Part shown: positions 1 to 4,987 of the stretch, in pieces | Numbering within the stretch: the first letter of the stretch is position 1 | Layout of the letters: each line of letters begins with the position of its first letter | DNA from: Candidatus Woesearchaeota archaeon | GTDB lineage: Archaea; Nanobdellota; Nanobdellia; Woesearchaeales; PXDW01 | DNA length: 7,775 bases | Assembly (NCBI GenBank): GCA_003564925.1 | Contig: PXDW01000060.1 | Location: 1 to 7,775, forward strand | Direction: 5' to 3' | Notes under the pieces: model-generated | Told to the model about the DNA's origin: nothing | The model's input: the letters and a program-made list of their open reading frames with translations, nothing else | Database searches by the model: none | Position numbers and translations under genes: made by a program

Positions 1-10
1 AATAAAAAAA
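1..10 (-). terminator. T-rich terminator of the beta-helix gene
   Basis: Read on the minus strand, the stop codon TAA at 13-11 runs straight into a T-rich tract (TTTTTTTATT). Archaeal RNA polymerase commonly terminates at oligo-T without a hairpin. The 13-base string spanning stop and tract (positions 1-13) recurs exactly at 5492-5504 after another secreted-protein gene. The tract touches the window edge and may continue. Confidence 0.55.
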
Positions 11-3000
11 TTAAATTACCTGACCAACAAAGACTATCTCTCCGCCATCCTGGAAATTTCCTACACATGGTGTTGGGATGTTTAACCTTAATCTCATGGT
101 TATGTCATCGCCTATGCCAATGAAGTTGCCTGCAAAATTATTAATCTCCTGGAAGATATATTTTCTTCCGACATAGTTTTTAGGCATTTCCGTCCAAGGC
201 TGGTGAACATTCAGCTTTGATGCCCTGTAATCAACATTAGTTATGTCTAATTTGTTTGTATCTGGGCATAATGCTGCACTCCATGAATAATCCCACATAT
301 CAGTTCCATAAATTTGCATGAACAAGTATAGTCCTGAACCCTCATCCGCTTTATTCTCAACTTTAAAATAAGGGCTATAAACAGTGTCTCCAGGGTATGG
401 GCCTTGTGTTAGTTCATTTCCGCCTAGATCATACATGAAACCAAATTGGTGATCTCCTTGTGTTGATATTTTCAATGATACAGCCGGGTTTAAGTATAAT
501 GAAATAACTCCTGGCGCTGTATCATAACAACCATTGCCGCAATTGTCTTCAGCAATTACCGTAACCCAATATTCGCCAACAACACCTGAAACTGCAGGCT
601 TTACTGTGTATGTACAAGTGAATTTACCAATTGTTCCCTCAGGATATGTAACACCCATATATTCATATTCCCCAGGAACAATATTGTTAAAAACACAACC
701 TGCCTGTATGCCGCTGCATTCATCATTTTCAAGAAGAACACTTAACTTAACACAAGCATTATTTATACCGTCCCTGTGCGCTGCATAAACATCAAATGTT
801 ATTGTTTCTCCTTCAAAAGCATAGCTTCTTCCTGCAAATCCTGCCATAAACGCAGAATCAAGTATGGTTGTATGAAGGTCTGCAGTTGTGTCAACAAAAT
901 AACTTATAGCATATGGTTCTTCATGTATTATAACAGGACAAGAACTCATAGGAGTAACTCCAACTCCGATCCCCTGGCTTGTTCCTGGTGGAGGAGGTGC
1001 TTGTTCTTTTTTACATACTCCATCCACACTAGACCATAGCGTTGGAAATTCTTCGCAAAGCCATGGATCGAATTCAACATTGGCACTTACAGCATAACCT
1101 GAGCCTGGACCATCACCAGACGGCCCATCTTGTGAGCCCCACCAGTTATAAGTTGCGTCGACTATAAAACCTGTCGGATTATAAACTCCCCAATTAGCAT
1201 CTCCCAAAAAATTGTTGAAGTTTACAGCAATCTCAAAAACCCCTGTATCGTCATCCTCTGGAATCATGTAGATGCCATGCACATCATCAAAAATATTTTT
1301 TGTAATTTTTAAATCAATACTACCACCAAAGAATACCTGTTCGGTGTCTGCAATCATTACTCCCCATCCGAGCCTAAAATCTTCATCTCCTTGCCAGTCC
1401 CAGGCCAAATCTGTGAAAATATTACCCTCTATCTTAGCTTCAATGGATGCATCCGTATAGGTGGTGACAGCAACACCATAACAGAAATCTCCTGATATAT
1501 GGTTGTCCTTGATAACAACTCTATCGAGTGGAATATCGTAAGAACCAGGGTCACCAGTTGTCAAATGGATTCCAGGAATAACATTTGGACCATGAATATT
1601 ATCAGATCCCATTAGAATTATTCCTTTTACAATAACGCCCGACCTCCGTACATTGATGCCCTGGGAACCTGATTCTCCATTATTACGTTCGATAATAAAG
1701 TTCTCGAGAAGGACATCTTTACCTTTGATGTCAACTGTCGAACTGGTACCACCAGCAGCATACACTATTGTGGCAGGATTGTTATTGTTTGTAGTTAGCG
1801 TGATATCATCAGTCTCTATAATAAGGTTCTCTTCATAAATTCCAGCAAGCACTTCAATAGTCTGACTTGGGTTGGCTGCATCGATCGCATCCTGTATATT
1901 GCTAAAAATAGTAGGCACTATAATTGGATTTTCTCGGACAACAACAGCTCGGTCGAAAATATTATCCAACAAAGCTGACTCCAAATCAAGAATTGAATCA
2001 TCATAATCAGGACCAACTCTTACTTGCCTTTCATTATTCTCAAAAACATTGTTTTCAACCAGAGTTAGAGTAGTTGGTTTATCAATAGTATCACTGCCAG
2101 TCTGAACCCTTAAACCATAATTATTATTTTTAATTGTATTTTCAGTCACTTGAATATTTTGTGATCCGCCATAACCTGGCCATGCATCATGAGGAGAGCC
2201 TGAAATAAGAATACCATCAGTATTTCCAAGACTATTAACATTGTTACCATGAATAACAACATCATCAGAACCATATATAAGAATGCCTGCAGCTGCCCAT
2301 GTATCTGGATAGTAAAAATTTGATACTGTATTGCCAGTAATACTTCCAGTAGCGCCAAAACCAAACTGAATACCATTCTGGGCATAAGTTTCACCTAAGC
2401 CACCACCAATTACAATATTATCATTGACAGTTGCTGTAGCTTCAAGCATAATGTTTATACCATTCTTAGCAAAATTAGTAATTTTATTACCATCAATTAA
2501 TACATCTGCATTTTCACCAGATATAGAGATACCAGATGGGTCATTTGATGGGCCGCGAATATTGACTACCTCATTATTGCTGATTGTTCCTTTAGAATTC
2601 CCAACCATAATTCCTATAAATCTATCTGAACCTCCATCTTCTTTTCCATCTACTATGAAGCCAGAAAATGTAAAATCATCAACATCTTCTATAAGAACTA
2701 CCCAATCATAATCTCTTGAACCAGCTCCAGATATAGATCTTTTTTGCCTTATACTGATATCAGGTGCTTCAATTATTGGATTATCAATACCAACTAAATT
2801 TACATCCTTATTAATAATTAATTGTTCAACATACGTACCAGCAGAAACCTCAATTGTATCTCCAGGATCAGCTGCATCAATTGCTGCCTGTATTGAGCAA
2901 TAAGGTGTTCCTATAACATCATCACATTCTGCATCATTTACATTTACATATATATCTGCTGCACTAACAAAAACTATATTTACAAATAAAGCTAATAATA

Positions 3001-3022
3001 AAGCTAGAAATAATTTTCTCAT
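11..3022 (-). CDS. Secreted double parallel beta-helix protein with shared Cys-containing C-terminal module
   Basis: This encodes about 1003 residues, exported by an N-terminal signal peptide (MRKLF, a hydrophobic Leu/Val run, cleavage probably after VSA near residue 21). Two right-handed parallel beta-helix units follow, at about 43-360 and 372-655. Each opens with a DUF1565/NosD-like strand: SIQAAIDAADPGDTIEVSAG and then SNIQDAIDAANPSQTIEV. Many GN/NN-type turns (DGNKI, ITGNTV, VENNVF, IEGNIF) mark the coils. The second unit ends in the typical NWWGSQDGP and FDPWL segment. A Pro linker (APPPPG, about 675) leads to a module of about 300 residues with conserved Cys, homologous to the gene at 7030-7775. 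The start at 3022 is chosen over an ATG at 3034 because the GGTGG ribosome site lies between them. The protein is probably extracellular, perhaps glycan-binding or structural. No catalytic residues were recognised, so enzymatic activity is not claimed. There is no membrane anchor or PGF-CTERM tail. Confidence 0.88.
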   Translation of the reverse strand: MRKLFLALLLALFVNIVFVSAADIYVNVNDAECDDVIGTPYCSIQAAIDAADPGDTIEVSAGTYVEQLIINKDVNLVGIDNPIIEAPDISIRQKRSISGAGSRDYDWVVLIEDVDDFTFSGFIVDGKEDGGSDRFIGIMVGNSKGTISNNEVVNIRGPSNDPSGISISGENADVLIDGNKITNFAKNGINIMLEATATVNDNIVIGGGLGETYAQNGIQFGFGATGSITGNTVSNFYYPDTWAAAGILIYGSDDVVIHGNNVNSLGNTDGILISGSPHDAWPGYGGSQNIQVTENTIKNNNYGLRVQTGSDTIDKPTTLTLVENNVFENNERQVRVGPDYDDSILDLESALLDNIFDRAVVVRENPIIVPTIFSNIQDAIDAANPSQTIEVLAGIYEENLIIETDDITLTTNNNNPATIVYAAGGTSSTVDIKGKDVLLENFIIERNNGESGSQGINVRRSGVIVKGIILMGSDNIHGPNVIPGIHLTTGDPGSYDIPLDRVVIKDNHISGDFCYGVAVTTYTDASIEAKIEGNIFTDLAWDWQGDEDFRLGWGVMIADTEQVFFGGSIDLKITKNIFDDVHGIYMIPEDDDTGVFEIAVNFNNFLGDANWGVYNPTGFIVDATYNWWGSQDGPSGDGPGSGYAVSANVEFDPWLCEEFPTLWSSVDGVCKKEQAPPPPGTSQGIGVGVTPMSSCPVIIHEEPYAISYFVDTTADLHTTILDSAFMAGFAGRSYAFEGETITFDVYAAHRDGINNACVKLSVLLENDECSGIQAGCVFNNIVPGEYEYMGVTYPEGTIGKFTCTYTVKPAVSGVVGEYWVTVIAEDNCGNGCYDTAPGVISLYLNPAVSLKISTQGDHQFGFMYDLGGNELTQGPYPGDTVYSPYFKVENKADEGSGLYLFMQIYGTDMWDYSWSAALCPDTNKLDITNVDYRASKLNVHQPWTEMPKNYVGRKYIFQEINNFAGNFIGIGDDITMRLRLNIPTPCVGNFQDGGEIVFVGQVI
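23..109 (-). repeat. Coding repeat, copy 1 (end of shared C-terminal module)
   Basis: Bases 23-55 are identical to 7042-7074 (33 bases) and 83-109 are identical to 7102-7128 (27 bases). They encode the end of the shared module (MRLRL, PCVGNFQDGGEIVFVG). Synonymous positions are preserved too, which points to a fairly recent duplication or to gene conversion between the two secreted-protein genes, not only protein-level conservation. Confidence 0.8.
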
Positions 3023-3025
3023 TCT

Positions 3026-3032
3026 ACCACCC
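3026..3032 (-). promoter_or_regulatory. Shine-Dalgarno site deciding the start of the beta-helix gene
   Basis: On the minus strand the sequence reads GGGTGGT, then AGA, then ATG at 3022. GGTGG matches the anti-SD tail of archaeal 16S rRNA. Because the site lies downstream of the in-frame ATG at 3034, that codon is unlikely to be the start, and the protein begins MRKLF, not MGGRMRKLF. Confidence 0.7.
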
Positions 3033-3044
3033 ATTTTGTTTTTT

Positions 3045-3063
3045 TGCTATCATAAAGATAGCA
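3045..3063 (-). repeat. Leader inverted repeat, 7-bp stem with 5-base loop
   Basis: TGCTATC at 3045-3051 and GATAGCA at 3057-3063 are perfect inverted arms around a 5-base loop. The repeat lies at or just after the start point expected from the TATA box at 3087-3094, so the mRNA may begin with a small hairpin followed by an A-rich stretch before the ribosome site. It could affect stability or translation, or be a DNA operator. It is too small to suggest a riboswitch. Confidence 0.4.
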
Positions 3064-3084
3064 TAAAATATTGGTAGCATAAAT

Positions 3085-3100
3085 CCTATAAATACTTTTC
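3085..3100 (-). promoter_or_regulatory. BRE/TATA promoter of the beta-helix gene
   Basis: The minus strand reads GAAAAGTATTTATAGG: a purine-rich BRE-like segment and then a TATTTATA box (3094-3087). The expected start of transcription is near 3065, giving a leader of about 40 bases. That agrees with this gene having a Shine-Dalgarno site. Confidence 0.55.
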
Positions 3101-3127
3101 TAAAATAACTACTAAAAAATGGTGTCA

Positions 3128-3153
3128 TTTTTATAACCAAGTGGTTATAAAAA
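3128..3153. repeat. 26-bp dyad with 12-bp perfect arms
   Basis: TTTTTATAACCA (3128-3139) and TGGTTATAAAAA (3142-3153) are perfect inverted arms around AG. The dyad lies 12 bases past the stop of the PIN gene at 3165 and about 28 bases upstream of the BRE/TATA of the beta-helix gene. It could fold as a terminator-like hairpin at the end of the AbrB-PIN mRNA, with T-runs on both sides, or it could be an activator or repressor site for the downstream gene. The near-perfect symmetry fits a dimeric DNA-binding protein. Confidence 0.6.
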
Positions 3154-3164
3154 ATCAGATATTT

Positions 3165-3566
3165 TCATATTAAATCTTCTGGCTTTACAATGGGTATGCC
3201 ATCAAATTTTTTTAATTTTAAAAGATGATTGTCATTGCTTACAATATAATCAACCTTTCCTGCCTTTGCGCATTCTAATATCTTATTATCATCTGGATCT
3301 TCTTTTATGATGTCGATATTTTCTTTTATTTTGATAATTTTTGAAATAGACTTTATTTTTTCTATAGTTCTCTTTATTTCCAATTTCTTATCCTTAATTT
3401 TATCCCTGATATCTTTATAATTCAGAACATCAATATACTCATCTATAATTTCATTAGAAAGAATTAATTGAATCTTCTTTGATTCGGCCTTTTGAATCAG
3501 CTTATTTGAAGCTCCATTCCAGAACGTAGCAGAAATTAATATATTTGTATCGACAGTAATCTTCAT
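3165..3566 (-). CDS. vapC: PIN-domain ribonuclease toxin (VapC-like, COG1569 type)
   Basis: This 133-residue protein has the PIN fold expected of a Mg2+-dependent RNase toxin. Probable metal-binding acidic residues are D6 (VDTNIL), E43 (IIDEYIDVL), D93 in DPDDNK and D112 in VSNDNHLL. The DPDD motif followed by a YIVSNDNHLL-type strand and a C-terminal PIVKPEDLI resembles the PIN_3/COG1569 group. It is the second gene of an operon: its ATG overlaps the TGA of the AbrB antitoxin (ATGA, 3566-3563), and no separate ribosome site is seen, so translation is probably coupled. It is only distantly similar to the two other PIN genes nearby, sharing the acidic residues and the PE(D/E)LI tail. All expected acidic residues are present, so it is probably active. 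The RNA target is unknown. Confidence 0.87.
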   Translation of the reverse strand: MKITVDTNILISATFWNGASNKLIQKAESKKIQLILSNEIIDEYIDVLNYKDIRDKIKDKKLEIKRTIEKIKSISKIIKIKENIDIIKEDPDDNKILECAKAGKVDYIVSNDNHLLKLKKFDGIPIVKPEDLI

Positions 3567-3817
3567 TTTTTCTGTTTTCTAAATTTATGGATTATATCGG
3601 AAACATCTTTTTCTTTCATTCCTGCTTTTTTTGCTGCTAATTTTAAAGGCGAGGTTATTTGGTCAAAAGAGTCTTCAGTTACTTTTTTTATCAGCAAAGT
3701 ATCGTCCTTTGTAACAAATAATACTTTAGAGCCCTCCTCCAATCCAAGTTGAGATCTTATATCTGAAGGTATTGCAATTTGCCCTCTCGAGCTTATTTTT
3801 CCCATATCTATTGCCAT
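3563..3817 (-). CDS. vapB: AbrB/SpoVT-type antitoxin of the PIN operon (VapB-like)
   Basis: This 84-residue protein has an N-terminal swapped-hairpin AbrB/MazE DNA-binding domain (residues about 6-46, with KISSRGQIAIPSDIRSQLGL). A charged C-terminal tail (KKAGMKEKDVSDIIHKFRKQ) would be the toxin-binding part in this family. It should neutralise the PIN protein encoded directly downstream and repress its own promoter. The start at 3817 is chosen because AGGTGAT lies just upstream (3828-3822). A longer reading from GTG at 3826 would begin inside that ribosome site. A later ATG at 3805 also fits the domain but lacks a ribosome site. A direct and inverted repeat cluster (3836-3860) lies between its TATA box and start, as expected for autoregulation. 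Confidence 0.85.
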   Translation of the reverse strand: MAIDMGKISSRGQIAIPSDIRSQLGLEEGSKVLFVTKDDTLLIKKVTEDSFDQITSPLKLAAKKAGMKEKDVSDIIHKFRKQKK

Positions 3818-3821
3818 GCTT

Positions 3822-3828
3822 ATCACCT
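3822..3828 (-). promoter_or_regulatory. Shine-Dalgarno site of the AbrB antitoxin gene
   Basis: AGGTGAT on the minus strand lies 4 bases before the ATG at 3817. It is the classical archaeal GGTGAT ribosome site. It contains the in-frame GTG at 3826, which rules that codon out as the likely start. Confidence 0.75.
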
Positions 3829-3835
3829 ATATATT

Positions 3836-3860
3836 AGTAAGATAAGTAAGATATATCTTA
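3836..3860. promoter_or_regulatory. Candidate VapB operator: tandem 9-bp repeat plus 14-bp palindrome
   Basis: AGTAAGATA occurs twice in tandem (3836-3844, 3845-3853). The second copy enters a perfect 14-bp palindrome, TAAGATATATCTTA (3847-3860). This gives two direct TAAGATA units and one inverted unit. The cluster lies between the TATA-like sequence at 3861-3870 and the antitoxin start, where a bound repressor would block transcription. Binding by the AbrB-type protein is inferred. Confidence 0.55.
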
Positions 3861-3870
3861 TATTTAAATA
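3861..3870 (-). promoter_or_regulatory. TATA-like element of the AbrB-PIN operon
   Basis: TATTTAAATA, followed on the minus strand by TAAG, is a TATA-like box. Transcription would start near 3838, leaving about 20 leader bases that include the AGGTGAT site. The AT-rich surroundings make the exact box uncertain. Confidence 0.4.
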
Positions 3871-3898
3871 TTTTGGTTTTAGATAATTTTAAGCAAAA

Positions 3899-3914
3899 CA
3901 AAATATTTATATAT
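3899..3914 (+). promoter_or_regulatory. BRE/TATA promoter of RHH gene 1
   Basis: CAAAATATTTATATAT holds a BRE-like A-rich part and a TTTATATA box (3906-3913). The ATG at 3937 lies 31 bases from the first T of the box, so the mRNA probably starts at or next to the start codon (leaderless). No Shine-Dalgarno sequence is seen. The same 16 bases occur at 4688-4703 before the second RHH gene. Confidence 0.65.
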
Positions 3915-3926
3915 ACTTTGTATATA
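3910..3926. promoter_or_regulatory. 17-bp dyad, candidate operator of RHH gene 1
   Basis: TATATAC (3910-3916), TTT, GTATATA (3920-3926) form a perfect 7-3-7 inverted repeat overlapping the TATA box and ending 10 bases before the ATG. Arc/CopG-type proteins commonly bind such repeats to repress their own genes. A 7-3-7 dyad of different sequence lies at 4709-4725 before RHH gene 2. The AT-rich context lowers certainty. Confidence 0.5.
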
Positions 3927-3936
3927 CTATAGATAT

Positions 3937-4209
3937 ATGGCAACTGAAATGATAACATTAAAGATGGATAAAAGATTTTTGCAGGATGTAGATAATGTTG
4001 TTAGAAAACAGAAATATCAAAGCAGAACAGAGTTCATTAGAGAAGCTATGAGAGATAAATTAAATACTATAGAAAAAGATGCTGCTCTAAGAGAACTCAA
4101 AATATTTAGAGGCTCAGCAAAAAAACAAGTTGATGATAAAAGACTGCATGAAATTAGAGAAGAAATTGCTAAAAAATATGCTAAAAATTTTGATATAAGC
4201 TTAGATTAA
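3937..4209 (+). CDS. Ribbon-helix-helix antitoxin-like protein 1 (convergent partner of PIN 2)
   Basis: This 90-residue protein has an Arc/MetJ/CopG fold: strand EMITLKMD (about 4-11), helix 1 KRFLQDVDNVVRKQK, turn residues SRTEF (about 29-33), helix 2 IREAMRDKLNTI. A charged tail of about 40 residues (GSAKKQVDDKRLHEIREEIAKKY) is the part that would wrap a toxin in VapB-like antitoxins. The gene starts from a leaderless-type promoter and diverges from the AbrB-PIN operon. Its 3' end overlaps the PIN gene on the other strand by 9 bases (4201-4209). There is no toxin gene downstream on its own strand, so the convergent PIN gene is the probable partner. Pairing with the AbrB-PIN operon is less likely, since that toxin already has an antitoxin. 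DNA binding is predicted from the family. Confidence 0.82.
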   Translation: MATEMITLKMDKRFLQDVDNVVRKQKYQSRTEFIREAMRDKLNTIEKDAALRELKIFRGSAKKQVDDKRLHEIREEIAKKYAKNFDISLD

Positions 4210-4617
4210 ATCTTCTGGTTTTTTTATTTCAACAATATCCTGAACTTTTTCAAAATCATGGTCCCTTGTTATCAAGATTGCACCATTATCTCTTGCTAAT
4301 ATTGCATGAATTGCATCTCCAAATGGAATTTCTAATTTATTCTTTAATTTTAAAGCATCCTGAATTTTGTTTTTATTAATCTCAACTTTTCTTAATAATC
4401 CTTCATCAGACATGATACTAAAAATATTTTTAATTATTTTATCATCGAAATCTTTTGATAATTCTTCAACAATAATTTCGGAATAAAGAACTATATCTTG
4501 GTTTTCTCTTATTTTTCTAAACATCATGAAAGCCCATTCCCCCAAAGGCCTAAATTTGTCAGTTCTATTTTCATGAAGATCTCTCCAGATAGCTGTATCA
4601 ACATAATATTTCTTCAT
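4201..4617 (-). CDS. PIN-domain ribonuclease toxin-like protein 2
   Basis: This 138-residue protein is a PIN fold. Probable active-site acids are D7 (YYVDTAIW), E51/E52 (YSEIIVEEL), D101 (FGDAIHAILA) and D119 (LITRDHDF). It shares with PIN 3 (4976-5413) the DTxIW start, the AxKL...E...D..HxAI block and the TRDxx(F/L) strand, so both belong to one subgroup, distinct from the PIN gene at 3165. It should act as an RNA-cleaving toxin held in check by an RHH protein. It has its own promoter (TATA 4645-4639), with the ATG 28 bases from the first T of the box and no Shine-Dalgarno sequence, consistent with leaderless mRNA. Its 3' end overlaps RHH gene 1 tail to tail, and its stop TAA lies opposite a Leu codon of that gene. 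Divergent pairing with RHH gene 2 (start 4730) is an alternative. Confidence 0.86.
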   Translation of the reverse strand: MKKYYVDTAIWRDLHENRTDKFRPLGEWAFMMFRKIRENQDIVLYSEIIVEELSKDFDDKIIKNIFSIMSDEGLLRKVEINKNKIQDALKLKNKLEIPFGDAIHAILARDNGAILITRDHDFEKVQDIVEIKKPEDLI

Positions 4618-4638
4618 AAAGAAAAGTTATAATTCTCG

Positions 4639-4656
4639 ATTTATATTGCTTTGCTT
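4639..4656 (-). promoter_or_regulatory. BRE/TATA promoter of PIN gene 2
   Basis: The minus strand reads AAGCAAAGCAATATAAAT: a BRE-like part and a TATAAAT box (4645-4639). The first T of the box is 28 bases from the ATG at 4617. The promoter of PIN gene 3 has the same 28-base spacing and a similar flank (GGTAAAGTATATAAAT), preceded by the same 15-bp element. Confidence 0.65.
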
Positions 4657-4665
4657 GAAAATGCC

Positions 4666-4680
4666 GAATAATATTCAGAA
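4666..4680. repeat. 15-bp shared element upstream of PIN promoter, copy 1
   Basis: GAATAATATTCAGAA (minus strand TTCTGAATATTATTC) is identical to 5461-5475. It contains GAATA-A-TATTC, a perfect 5-bp dyad around one base. Its near edge is 21 bases upstream of the first T of the PIN 2 TATA box, and 20 bases in the other copy. It lies between the divergent promoters of PIN 2 and RHH 2. It is a candidate common regulatory site of both PIN genes. Confidence 0.65.
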
Positions 4681-4687
4681 GATAAAT

Positions 4688-4703
4688 CAAAATATTTATA
4701 TAT
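4688..4703 (+). promoter_or_regulatory. BRE/TATA promoter of RHH gene 2
   Basis: CAAAATATTTATATAT is identical to 3899-3914 before RHH gene 1. The TTTATATA box (4695-4702) predicts transcription from about 4726-4730. That makes the ATG at 4730 leaderless or nearly so and excludes the upstream ATG at 4646, which precedes the promoter. Confidence 0.65.
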
Positions 4704-4708
4704 TGCAT

Positions 4709-4725
4709 ATGTATTACAAATACAT
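4709..4725. promoter_or_regulatory. 17-bp dyad, candidate operator of RHH gene 2
   Basis: ATGTATT (4709-4715), ACA, AATACAT (4719-4725) form a perfect 7-3-7 inverted repeat between the TATA box and the ATG at 4730. It has the same geometry as the dyad before RHH gene 1 but a different sequence, which suggests separate autoregulation of each RHH gene. Binding is inferred from family habit. Confidence 0.55.
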
Positions 4726-4729
4726 TACA

Positions 4730-4987
4730 ATGACAATGTCTGTAACTCAGGTAAGATTGCCTAAAGGTTTAGTAGAAGAAATGAATAATCTAGTAGATAG
4801 AGGTCTATACGCAAATAAGTCAGATGTTGTCAGGGATGCTGTAAGAAAGCTTGTTCTAGAAAAACATATTGGTTCTATACCAAACACAGGAGATTCTGTA
4901 AAAGAAGTAAAAGAACTTAGAAATAAGTTGTCTAAAAAAACAAAGAGCTTTAAAGACATAGAAGATATCAATAGATTAGTTGATTAA
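4730..4987 (+). CDS. Ribbon-helix-helix antitoxin-like protein 2 (convergent partner of PIN 3)
   Basis: This 85-residue protein has an RHH fold: strand SVTQVRLP (about 4-11), helix 1 KGLVEEMNNLVDRG, turn YANKSD (about 27-32), helix 2 VVRDAVRKLVLEKH. A polar tail (KEVKELRNKLSKKTKSFKDI) is the probable toxin-binding part. The start at 4730 is chosen because it lies about 35 bases from the TATA box and gives the same length before the conserved Lys as in RHH 1. A Met two codons later (4736) is possible. The longer reading from 4646 would place the promoter and dyad inside the gene and adds residues unlike the family. The 3' end overlaps PIN gene 3 by 12 bases (4976-4987) on the opposite strand, so PIN 3 is the probable toxin partner. 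Confidence 0.83.
   Translation: MTMSVTQVRLPKGLVEEMNNLVDRGLYANKSDVVRDAVRKLVLEKHIGSIPNTGDSVKEVKELRNKLSKKTKSFKDIEDINRLVD

Noticed and set aside
534..1039. Two open frames on the plus strand (534-788, 776-1039)
   Set aside because: They are antisense to the clearly conserved C-terminal module of the beta-helix gene, have odd Ser/Cys-rich compositions and no ribosome site. They are shadow frames.
2146..2394. 82-residue hydrophobic frame on the minus strand resembling a membrane protein
   Set aside because: It is an alternative frame of the beta-helix coding sequence. Its Leu/Met richness comes from reading the AT-rich repeats out of phase, and there is no promoter or ribosome site.
2424..2711. 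95-residue plus-strand frame
   Set aside because: Antisense to beta-helix coils whose own frame has a signal peptide and family motifs. Nothing family-like was seen in it.
3818..3826. GTG at 3826 as start of the AbrB antitoxin
   Set aside because: The GTG is part of the AGGTGAT ribosome site that serves the ATG at 3817.
4646..4729. N-terminal extension of RHH gene 2 from the ATG at 4646
   Set aside because: This segment contains the promoter, the 15-bp element and the dyad, and the RHH fold begins only after 4730.
4747..4971. 74-residue minus-strand frame opposite RHH gene 2
   Set aside because: Pure antisense shadow of a gene with a recognisable fold; no promoter at its start.
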